Below, in pieces: positions 51,639-61,131 of a stretch of DNA of 64,000 bases (its first letter is position 1; every line of letters begins with the position of its first letter). The position numbers and the translations under genes were made by a program. This stretch comes from Plasmodiophora brassicae (Eukaryota; Endomyxa; Phytomyxea; Plasmodiophorida; Plasmodiophoridae), in assembly GCA_039704465.1 (NCBI GenBank), contig JASFAU010000014.1, forward strand, positions 620,001 to 684,000, in the 5' to 3' direction. Below the pieces are notes generated by a model. It had not been told where the DNA came from, did not search any database, and was given only the letters and a program-made list of their open reading frames with translations.

Positions 51639-52408
51639 GATTGATCAGTGGTTGACCGCTGCGACGACCTTGAGCAAGCAGACGATGACGACGACGACGA
51701 GCAGGCGACTTGAGTTGTGGTTGGCGGCGGCCGCGGACTCACCCAGTCAGAGGCGTAGGCCTCCCTCAAAATAGCGTGACTCGTATGCCCTGGGCACGCG
51801 TCCCCTCCCCGATTTATCATCGACCCTCGAATCGCCATTCTATTTACGTCGTATTGTCAGGCGGCGCCCACCCCCGCTGGCGCTGGTCTGACGTCCCGCG
51901 GCTTCTGCCACGAAGTCGAGACCGACGGATCCATTTAGGTATCCGCGAGGCTGCTTCTGATGCTGGCAGCCCTACCCGGCCGTTCCACAGGCCCAGAAGA
52001 ATGCCTTGCGTCAGAGCTTTAGGAGGGAAAGAGGTACGGGGAGCCCCTTGTCAAGGCGCAGTAGGATACAACAGGCTGCCGTCTACGTTACTGGTGAGAT
52101 CTCGACGCCCCTACCGTAGACTCTACGTTACAAGAGCCCCGACAGGCGACAACGATTGTTCGGCCAGCTCTACCGTTCTCCTGCGCTACTAGCCCAAGAT
52201 GGTGAGCATGTCGACGCGGACTGAACGTTCGTTTTCAGGAAGGAGGTAATCGAGGCAAACCGTTTATCAATCATCATCGGATCACTTGCCCATCGGTCCA
52301 ACATATTAATTTTGGAGAACAGCCATGATCCGGCGTTCTTGCTAAATTGCTCCTTGCTGTAGTAAATAGACCAAGTGCCCTGTAACTTATCTCGGAGGGG
52401 AAAAAAGA
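51639..52408. other. Intergenic stretch, nothing recognised
   Basis: About 770 bp upstream of profilin and downstream of the first tRNA. Short frames on both strands have no motif support. The profilin promoter must lie at its left end. Confidence 0.4.
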
Positions 52409-52479
52409 GCCGCAAGCGGGACTCGAACCCGCAACTTCTGGTTCCGAAGACCAGCACGCTGCCATTGCGTCATTGCAGC
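52409..52479 (-). tRNA. tRNA-Arg (anticodon UCG)
   Basis: The minus strand folds as a 71-nt tRNA. The acceptor stem is gctgcaa paired with ttgcggc (one G-T). The anticodon arm is ctggt-cttcgga-accag with TCG at positions 34-36, which reads CGA. The T arm contains the B-box ggttcgagtcc. A poly-T run follows the 3' end on the minus strand (plus-strand aaaaaa at 52401), a normal pol III terminator. There is no intron. Confidence 0.93.
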
Positions 52480-52737
52480 AGACCAGACGTAAGTGGCCGT
52501 GTCGAGTACTGGTAGTCGCTCCCGAAATTTTCCTGTGTGTGAACCGTACAGTAGCACCGACGAAACGATATCTTCATCACGAATTGGACGATCAGCGGCG
52601 GGGCATGGGGAAGCACCAGGTGACAGGTGACTCCTAATGACAGGTTTCCGGTTGGCGGGCTACCAGTGAGGAAACGTAAAAGGAACATATCACATATGGC
52701 ATCCCCTTTAGCCAGCGCAAGGGCCAAGAAAAAATGA

Positions 52738-52808
52738 GCCGCAAGCGGGACTCGAACCCGCAACTTCTGGTTCCGAAGACCAGCACGCTGCCATTGCGTC
52801 ATTGCAGC
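52738..52808 (-). tRNA. tRNA-Arg (anticodon UCG), second copy
   Basis: Identical in sequence to the copy at 52409-52479 across all 71 bases, 329 bp away on the same strand. Similarity does not extend into the flanks except for the downstream poly-T terminator, so the two are either an old duplication with conserved genes or maintained by gene conversion. Confidence 0.93.
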
Positions 52809-53108
52809 GAAGCACAGTACGGAGTTCGTGGCAAGCGCCCAACCGGCAACCATCGCACTCACCGCGTTGCAGCAATCGATGGTTGTGATCCAGGCGGCTT
52901 TACCTTGAGTTTTCATCCGACGGGCGACGTCGCCACGTGCGGTGCGGGGGCGCACTTGCGCAGAAGGTTAGTGGTTACCTAGAACTGGGTACGGTATGAC
53001 GCAGGTGCAAACACAGCGAGAATTCACAACTGCTCTTCATGCGTCCAGCGTTCGTTCGAAGTAGCAGGAATCGAGCAATTCATAGAGCATCACGGACTCG
53101 CGACGACA

Positions 53109-53432
53109 ATGGCGGACGCGATGTGCCTCATACGGTCATACCTGACATCGTCATGTCTTTGGGAGGATCGCGATCCTACAGCCGCTTCCGCGAATGTCGT
53201 CGTCCTGGAGAAAGACGACGACCCTGTTGACCTCACCATCCACATCAGGAGCAAGGCACGTTACAATAAAGTCGGTATGCCTGTAATGTACGTTCCCAGC
53301 GCTAGTAACCAGTCTGAGCTTGGCCGGGCGTACGCTTTGAGCACAAGAGCAACCGGTATGAGACCGGTCAACTTGCACCATGGAATGCCTCAAGTTATAA
53401 AATACGCCAACCTGGTACCCAAACCAAGATAG
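53109..53432 (+). CDS. Small hypothetical protein
   Basis: A 107-residue ATG-initiated frame with a mixed composition (VVVLEKDDDPVDLTIHIRSK, ARYNKVGMPVMYVPSASNQ). No domain is recognised. It lies 88 bp upstream of the TTLL gene on the same strand and could instead belong to that gene's 5' region. Confidence 0.35.
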   Translation: MADAMCLIRSYLTSSCLWEDRDPTAASANVVVLEKDDDPVDLTIHIRSKARYNKVGMPVMYVPSASNQSELGRAYALSTRATGMRPVNLHHGMPQVIKYANLVPKPR

Positions 53433-53520
53433 GGGTCGTGATTGCGTCGTGGGTACCGGTTCCCGATCCCGACTAACTGTAGTCCAAGAGTCCGACTCGC
53501 CGCATTATCTTCGTTAGACA

Positions 53521-55470
53521 ATGTCTTTCGACAGCAAGACACCCTCGGTCGCCCGTAGGCGACGCTCAGTGACACCATTAGGCTTCCCGATGGCCTCCGC
53601 AAGCGATCCGAGGCGGGTCATCCAGTCGCAATCGACTCTAGTCATCGCTGGCGCCGCCCCTAGGTGGTTGCACAGCTCGAGCGTGTCGCGACGGCCGCTG
53701 GTTCAAAGAGGGCGAACGCGGGAGCACGCTTTCCCACGCGGTCTGCAACATCGACATCCGTCCCAAAGGGCATCGGTTGCGGCATGCTCTGCCCCATCGG
53801 CTGGCGCCGACGACCTTTACCCAGGCGCTGATGAAGGCGACGACTACGTTGACGTTGACGTTGACGTCACCCATGTCGATAACGCGTCATCCGCACAATC
53901 GGAGCCCGAGTCCGACCTGGACGACGCGTCCGGAAGCGACAGCTCTGATTTCGGTGGCGACGAAGGCGACGACGATGGCGACGACGGGGACAGCGACGAG
54001 GACGAGACAAGTACAATCGCAGCGTCCGTTAGCCAGAAGCATCTGCCGCAACATGCTGGACGAGGCATTCGCGTTGACGTCCACGGCAAGGTGCATTTCC
54101 CCTATCCGGGCAGCACAAAACTCACCAGGCCAGCCCCGTCGACCCTGACGACCACTACGAAGGTCCTCCGGTTCAAGCTCTCGTCGACGGTCTGGAAGTA
54201 CAACGCCGTCGTCAACGCCCTGCGGGCAGCGGGCCTGCACCCGACAACGAAGACGTCGGCGGCGAACGTCTACTGGGGCCGGCACCTGCCACCGCACGCG
54301 TACGACAGGCTGATCGCTCCGCATCAGAAGCTGAACCACTTCCCGGGCACATGGTGCATCGGTCGGAAAGATCGCCTCGCCCTCGGCATGGCCCGAGCAC
54401 GAGCAAGGTTCGGTGCACAAGCGTTCGGGTTCGTTCCTTCATCGTTCGTCCTGCCTGAGGGTCGCGCCCAGCTGGAACGCGCCATGGCGGTTGCGTCCCC
54501 TGGATCGGTATGGATCCAGAAACCGTACAGTTCGTCCTGTGGCAAAGGGATTCGCCTGATCTGGAAGGACGGGCGAATGCCATCGAAGAAGACGCGATGC
54601 GTCGTCTCAAGGTACATCCGGAACCCGTTCCTGATCAACGGGTTCAAGTTCGACCTGCGTCTGTACGTCGTTGTGACCTGCATGGACCCGCTACGAATCT
54701 ACGCTCTCGACGACGGCCTGGTTCGGTTCGCCACCGAGCGATTCGCCATGCGTCGGACGACGATCACGCACCGGCGCATGCACCTGACGAATTACAGTGT
54801 GAACAAGGGGTCGAAACAGTTCGTAAAGAACGCGGACGCGCAGGAGAACGACACGGGTAGCAAGTGGAGCCTGCAGGCGTTGCACCGGTGGTTCCAGGAC
54901 CATGGCATCGATGCGAGCGCCGTCCAGGACCGTCTGGACGACGTCCTGGTCAAGACGATCATCGCGGCGGAGGGGACTGTATCCAAGAAATGTGCACGCC
55001 TGCGGGTCGGCCGCACGAATTGCTTCGAGCTGTTCGGCGTCGATGTGCTCCTGGATTCGAACCTGCAACCATGGCTGCTCGAGGTCAACATCCTACCGTC
55101 GCTATCATCGTCGTCCCCACTGGACAAGCTCATCAAGACGAAGCTCATGTCGGACGTGTTCCACATCGTTGGGGTCGACGCTCCCGGCGTGAAGTCGTCG
55201 CGGGTCCCAATGCATCATCCGGGCGTTCCGACGCCCGCCGCTCGCGGCATCGACCTGATGGCATTGTCGGAGAGCGATATCGCGATCCTCAGGGAGGTCG
55301 AGCTCGAAAACCGACGCAGAGGGCATTTGCGTCGCCTGTTCCCGAACGCTGCCAACACGGGCACCTACGCGCGGTACTTTGACGCCCAGCGGTACAACAA
55401 CGCCTTAGTGGCAAAGTGGCTCGAGCTTCCACGACGAGTGGGTCTGAAAAGGATAGGACTGGGTGACTAG
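53521..55470 (+). CDS. Tubulin-tyrosine-ligase-like protein (TTLL4/5-type polyglutamylase)
   Basis: An intronless 649-residue protein. The first 220 residues are variable, with Asp/Glu/Ser-rich tracts. The ligase domain then reads FKLSSTVWKYNAVVNALRAA, NHFPGTWCIGRKDRLA, WIQKPYSSSCGKGIRLI (ATP-grasp), RYIRNPFLINGFKFDLRLYV, MHLTNYSVNKGSK, CFELFGVDVLLDSNLQPWLL and EVNILPSLSSSSPLD. NFPG, KFDLR, HLTNYS and EVN are the TTLL signatures. Such enzymes add glutamates to tubulin tails, mainly in axonemes and centrioles, which supports a flagellated stage. The exact TTLL subfamily is inferred from the core only. Confidence 0.93.
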   Translation: MSFDSKTPSVARRRRSVTPLGFPMASASDPRRVIQSQSTLVIAGAAPRWLHSSSVSRRPLVQRGRTREHAFPRGLQHRHPSQRASVAACSAPSAGADDLYPGADEGDDYVDVDVDVTHVDNASSAQSEPESDLDDASGSDSSDFGGDEGDDDGDDGDSDEDETSTIAASVSQKHLPQHAGRGIRVDVHGKVHFPYPGSTKLTRPAPSTLTTTTKVLRFKLSSTVWKYNAVVNALRAAGLHPTTKTSAANVYWGRHLPPHAYDRLIAPHQKLNHFPGTWCIGRKDRLALGMARARARFGAQAFGFVPSSFVLPEGRAQLERAMAVASPGSVWIQKPYSSSCGKGIRLIWKDGRMPSKKTRCVVSRYIRNPFLINGFKFDLRLYVVVTCMDPLRIYALDDGLVRFATERFAMRRTTITHRRMHLTNYSVNKGSKQFVKNADAQENDTGSKWSLQALHRWFQDHGIDASAVQDRLDDVLVKTIIAAEGTVSKKCARLRVGRTNCFELFGVDVLLDSNLQPWLLEVNILPSLSSSSPLDKLIKTKLMSDVFHIVGVDAPGVKSSRVPMHHPGVPTPAARGIDLMALSESDIAILREVELENRRRGHLRRLFPNAANTGTYARYFDAQRYNNALVAKWLELPRRVGLKRIGLGD

Positions 55471-55525
55471 CCGGGAACAGCGCATGCGAATACAATAAAT
55501 AGTTGGACGCCTGTACTGATGCGCG

Positions 55526-56302
55526 CTAGTGGTCTTCCTCGAACAATCCGGGACAGTGGGCCAACAGGTCATCGTTATCCCTGTACTTGTACCCACAGTA
55601 CAGGCAGTAGCTGTAGACGACACGCAGGTACGATAAGATCTCGTCGAGCTTGTCCTCGACTTCAGTGAGTCTCTCGGCAGGAGGGATGACGCGACGTCGG
55701 AGAGCGATAGGCTCATGCTGCACGGATTCATAGCCGAATGCATCTCGTTCTGGGTCATAGAACGCGTCCGCCGATGACGGGCGTTGGTCGGCGAGCCACA
55801 TGAAATTAACAAAGAGGCCCGCCTCCTCATCCAGCTGCCTGCAGACGCGTTGGGCCGTCGCCAGCTTCCCTTCGACGCGCCGGACAGCGTACTGGTGGCT
55901 CATTGCGCCTCGAAACGCATCGTCTTGCGCCTGTTTCATACGATGAGCGAGCCGCAGCCGAATCTCTGCCACCTGGGCGGCATGCCGTTTCAGTCCAAGC
56001 CCCGACCTAGATCCTATCGAACGAGTCAGAGCAGCGTCTGAAATGATAAGAAGAGCCGAAATACCTGGACTCGTGTCAATGGCAATAGGCTCTTGGACGC
56101 CAGAACCGGTTTTGCCCAATCCCTGTCCGGGCGTATATCCCATGCGGAGCAGCAACTGGTGCCCGCGGTTGCTGGCCGGGATCGGCGTCGCCAGGCCCTG
56201 GTCCAACCTGCCACGAATCGACATCGGCTCCGTCCTCGGCCGCTCCGGCTCCACCTCGAACGTCATCGCCATGTAGTCGCCCGCGTCATCGGACGGCGCC
56301 AT
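55526..56302 (-). CDS. GPATCH11: GPATCH11 homologue (G-patch and DUF4187)
   Basis: Exons complement(55526..56013, 56065..56302) give 241 residues. The G-patch is HQLLLRMGYTPGQGLGKTGS, and the C-terminal DUF4187 region ends VYSYCLYCGYKYRDNDDLLA then HCPGLFEEDH, with paired Cys for zinc. G-patch proteins activate DEAH helicases; GPATCH11 is linked to kinetochore and splicing roles in animals. The 51-nt intron (donor gtattt, acceptor tcgatag) has no stop and keeps frame, so a retained form would add 17 residues; the spliced join SPGSRSGLGLKRHA fits the family better. Confidence 0.9.
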   Translation of the reverse strand: MAPSDDAGDYMAMTFEVEPERPRTEPMSIRGRLDQGLATPIPASNRGHQLLLRMGYTPGQGLGKTGSGVQEPIAIDTSPGISALLIISDAALTRSIGSRSGLGLKRHAAQVAEIRLRLAHRMKQAQDDAFRGAMSHQYAVRRVEGKLATAQRVCRQLDEEAGLFVNFMWLADQRPSSADAFYDPERDAFGYESVQHEPIALRRRVIPPAERLTEVEDKLDEILSYLRVVYSYCLYCGYKYRDNDDLLAHCPGLFEEDH

Positions 56303-56542
56303 CGCCGGTCGATTCGACGCAAATGGCGCACATAATTCCGTAACGGGGTAGCAATGGCGAACGAACGACAGACGTCCGTTAGCACCAGCGCGGAGTGATG
56401 GGCAGGGGATTGGGTCAGCTCAACCTGGAAACGTACCGCTAAGTAGCTGCTGCTAACGATGTGTTGAACGGCGCGCGGGGGGGCCGTGCATGACGTCGGG
56501 CAGTGCTGCCAAAATAATATGGTTGGCCACGTCGGACTGTGG

Positions 56543-59500
56543 ATGGAGAAAGTCCGAGGCAGTTGTTGTAATTGCGTGTCGCATGACATGACGGCGCACG
56601 CGGTGAACGACGGCGCGTCCGACGAGCGGGAGCTGCGCCTGTCCAGCATACTGGCGAGCCGGGCGACGGCGGCCGCGACCGGCCGAGAACGCGCTGCCTC
56701 CGGCAGCGAACGGTCATGGTGCGCCGTCTGCGAATCGCTGTTTGACGAGGACGACATGTCGCGGCGCACGTGTACGGGGCTGTGCAGGCGATCGTTTCAC
56801 TCCTTCTGCATATCGAGCGATCCCGGAATCGATCACGCACCGTTCGTCTGCCGGCAGTGCGTTGCCCAAGAGGTATGCCCGTGTTGTTTAACGTTACAGC
56901 TTAACTGATGTCCATCCAGCACGCCTGTTTTCAGTGTGGAGAAACGGCACCGGATTCCGAATTGCGCCACTGTTCGGTGCGTTCCTGTGCAAAGTTCTTC
57001 CATCAGGCGTGCTGGAAGGAGGCTGGCGGTGGGACGAAGCCCGTTTGCGGACGTCACCATTGCCAGCGATGCGTTCGTCGCGGCCTGCCTGTGGAAGACC
57101 GTAACCCGGACCCCGTTCATCGTTGCATACGCTGTCCAAAGTCGTGGGACCTGAAATGTATTCCGAAGGGATCGTTTCGCCTGGACTTCCGTCCGAGTAC
57201 CTTCCTGATATGCCCGGACCATACGCCCTGGCCGACGTCTGCTCGCCTTTCCGCGGATATCGGGCGGCGAGGAGGGCCGTCGAGCGATGTCAGCAGTGAT
57301 GAGGACAGTGCATCTGCCACTGGGGAGTTTATTCCATTTGACCTGCCTACCGAATGGACATCTGATGCGGGTGGAACGGCTGTTGACGCTGACGAACTGC
57401 CGCAAGCGCCTGTACTGCAGCCAGCAGAATCGACATCATCGAAATCGCGTAGGCTTCGCAGTTCGAAACAGGCTCCGGACGCTGCTCCAGCGAACGACGC
57501 CGTTGAGCCAGACGCTGTTAACGGTGAAGACGAGGACCGCATGGAAGAAGAGTCTGAAGACGTTCGAAAAGGTGAAACACCCGAAGGTGTTAAAGGTGAG
57601 CTGGTGTCAGAGCCGACACGACGAGGGCGCGGTCATCACCGCAAACACTCGGGCGCGTTTTCGAAGAAGGCGAACGCGAAAGTTCTGTCTCAGTGTCACT
57701 ATTGCGACCGCGAGTTCCGGTACTCCTATTCTCGCAATCAGCAGTATGTTTCGTCAGTGTGTGGCGTTCCGTACCCTTTTCTGACACCGTGATGTGATAG
57801 TGAGCGCGACGAACACCCTGAGCAATGTCCACTGCAATGCCCGAACTGTCGCGCAGGGTTCCACTCTCAAAGACCACTGGAGAAGCACCTGGCTCATGGA
57901 TGCGGGCTCTCCCAAGCGGAGCAGACGCCGTCACAGCCTCTGTCTCCCACCACCCAGCGCTCTGCGGACGATTCGTCGGTGCCCAAGCTGCGACCACGCA
58001 GGAGCGTGGTTTACGATTCCGCACCGATCGGCGCCATCTGCTGCGATTATTGCCCGAAGACGTTTCATCAAATGTCGAACCTCAAGACGCATGAACGTCA
58101 GTGCCATCCAGAACAGTGCCCCTTGCATTGTGCTGGGTGCGGCGCGCCGTTTCATTCGAACGTGCCCTTGGAGCGTCACACCGCCGAGTGCGAGGCGTTC
58201 CAGAGGTTGTTGGCGGTCGCGAGCGACGATCACCAGTCCGCCGCTTCTGACGTTGACATGATCGACAAGATGGAGGACGTCGACGACGTGGCAGATGATG
58301 AATCTATGAGCGAAGGCGAGCGCCGCCCGTCTAATCGGTTGTCGCATGGATCCAGTACCGGTCGTCGTTCGAGCTGGGCGACAGGATCTCAGGCAAGCTC
58401 GGGTCAGTACCCTTGCTCTCTTTGCGATCGGGTGTTTACCCAGGTGTCGGCGATTAATGCGCATGAACGTAATGCCCATCCTGAAATATGCCCTCTCCAC
58501 TGCATGTACTGCGACAAACCATTCCACACCGTCCCGCCTCTTGAACGCCATCAGATGTCGTGCCCGGATCGCAACGAAGCGAAAGAGACTCCGCCGCCTG
58601 CACAGCCTGCTGACATGCCGATTCGGATTCATCTGCCAGGCTTCAAGACGAACCCCATGTATCGTGAGGCTGGCCAGTTCCGGTGCAGTTTCTGCTCGAC
58701 TTCCTTTGATCGTCGGTTTGCGCTGACCACTCACGAGCGTGAAGTTCATCCCGATCTGGTCCCTTTCCGCTGTCCGATTTGCGGGTCAGGGTTCTCCAGT
58801 CGTACCGCCTTGGAATCGCATGCGAATTTCTGCATGGACCATACCTGTGAAGAGTGCGGTCGCGATTTCTTTTCACGACATGCTCTGGAGAAGCATGCGG
58901 CTGACAATGGGCACAACGCGGGTCCTCCTATGGAACCAATCGTTTGCCCACATTGCTCCAAGACGTTCAAGTGGCAACGATCTCTTGACCATCACCTTGT
59001 TCGTGTTCACAAGGAGACTCCTGGTGGCCAGTCCTCTGGCAACCAGCAGTTGTTCTACAGGCCTCCGACACCAACGTCAACGCTGTTGAACTTCGTCCCC
59101 CGGAAACGTCTTCGCAACGCTGACGATGGGTCGATGTCATCCTCATCGTCATCGTCTTCTGCCGAGTACGACGATGCCTACAAGGCGATCGACGAGAACG
59201 TTTATGTTTGCAGCAAACCGGCCCCGACCGAGCCGCCGCCTCTTTGCGAATGTTCTGGTCCAGGTCCTCTCTGTGTGGACGATTCTTGCATCAACGTGCG
59301 TGCCCGCATCGAGTGTGACGTAAGCGCACATGAGTGTGCCAATCAACGCTTTCAGCGGAAGGAGTTTTCTCGAAATGCGGATTCTCTCTCTGTTGTCCCC
59401 GACGCGTCTGATGGATCTCCATGCCTGACCACGACAACCGACATACCTTCCGGATCCCTCATCGTTGAGTTCGTTGGAGAAGTCCTGGACGCTGCCGCTC

Positions 59501-60855
59501 GGCGAACGCGCTCGTCCCCCAGGCCTATCATGCTACGTTTGACACAGCATCTGACCGTTGATGCCACCCGGTTCGGCAACGTCAGCCGATTTATTCAGCA
59601 TTGTCGTTCGCATCCGCCGCCATCAAATGGGGGCGCGCACGCTGTGACTGACGGTCCTTCGATAACCGGACCGAACTGTTCGACGACGGTCTGGTCGGCC
59701 AACGGCGTTCTTCACATCGGCGTGTTCGCCGCACGCGACATTGCCGCCGGCTCCAAACTGACTGTCGACATGGGGCAATCCGGTCGTGTTGCCTACGACA
59801 ACGTTCTTCGGAAGAACAATCATCGGGACTCATCGTCGGGTACTCCATCTGGGTCAGTTGGTCTGGGCGGCCTCCCTATCCCTAGAGCCATGCCTAGCCC
59901 TTTAAACATCTACGATCGTGAACGGCTGCCTTCTCAGATGCAGTTCGATGCCGTTGTCTCATATCAGCTGGACAAAGGGGTCGACCCGCACGCTGCAGAG
60001 GCGAAGATCGCTGGCGTCTACCTGATCAGAAACTGGCGAAGATCGTTCGCCGAATTTGCTGCAAACTCCGCCAAGCACTTCAGGATAGGGCAGACCAAGG
60101 ACATTGCTGACAATCTGGCCGCGTACGAGAAGCTGAACAAGCAGCGGGTGCGAAGGCCGCCTCCTGCTGCTGTCGAAGCCCTGCGCACTGCACCGAGTAC
60201 GTCTCCGATCCGGATGGGCAGAGTGCCAGACGCGCGTGTCGTGATGCCGCCGGTATCGCTTCTTCCAACTCCGCGTCAGCTGGGCGAAGGCGACTCTTCT
60301 TCGGATGAATCCAGCTTCGATGCGGCTGCGAGCGCTGCGATTGCCGAGGAGGTCGACATTGCGCTTGATTTTGAGCTCGACGAAGACGACGGTTCGTCGG
60401 TCGTCAATCTGTCTTCGTCCAAGCGGGATCCGCAACGAGATCGGGATTCGTCCAGGCATCGGACGCCACCTCCAAGGTCATCGCGGGGCCCATCGACGAA
60501 GGGCACTCCTGGATCGTCCTCAACGCAACCAGATGAATCGTCGTCTTCCGCGTCCCGACGTGCCGTCATCGGCGGCATTGTTGAACCAGTCAACAACGGC
60601 GACGAATCACTACTCGGAAGGCGGTCTGCATCTGAAGTGGTTCAGTCGACCGAAGATGACGCGAACGACTGTGACGCCTCAAGCTCATCGTCGCCGCCCC
60701 CAGGTCGGGAAAACGGTGCAATTCCAATGGCCATCGACAGGTTCACCTGCGAACAATGCCACAAGTCGTTCGAACGGCTCGGCGAACTCCGAAGCCATGT
60801 CGAGCATCGTTGCAGACGGTCGGGTGCAGCTGCGGCCATCGCTGGTGTTGTCTAG
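56543..60855 (+). CDS. Large PHD-finger / C2H2 zinc-finger / SET-domain protein
   Basis: Exons 56543..56872, 56920..57743 and 57801..60855 give 1,402 residues. Order: a PHD-like finger (CAVCESLFDEDDM ... CRRSFHSFC); an NSD-type Cys/His module (HACFQCGETAPDSELRHC, FFHQACWKEA); an acidic linker; about nine C2H2 fingers from residue 375 (CHYCDREFRYSYSRNQH, CCDYCPKTFHQMSNLKTH, CSLCDRVFTQVSAINAH, CPHCSKTFKWQRSLDHH); an AWS-like Cys cluster (CECSGPGPLCVDDSC); and a SET domain (LIVEFVGEVLDAAARR, RFIQHC, HIGVFAARDIAAGSKLTVDM). A last C2H2 (CEQCHKSFERLGELRSH) ends the protein. SET motifs are altered: NHSC-like reads QHCRS with an insert before PNC, the usual YDY is VDM, and no post-SET Cys cluster is visible. 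It may be a divergent or inactive histone methyltransferase-like DNA-binding protein. Confidence 0.85.
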
Positions 60856-61131
60856 GAAGACCGGGGGCGTCGTGAGCGCTGGCGCATCGCATCACTGGAC
60901 GGTAATATCTCAGTTTACTAGCCTGCTACACGTAGTGGATCATGGGCTTGCATATCTACTGCATCATATATCCTGATGAGTTCACAATTCCTACGTGTGT
61001 GTACATTTTCTCGGTTGGCGACCAACCTGAGGGTAGTGTACGGTAGCTGGCCGATGGGCGAACCGCGGTATGTCGGTCAACCCGCACGGACTCCGTGGCG
61101 GAGTCCGCAGCCAGCTCAGTGGGTGGCCACC

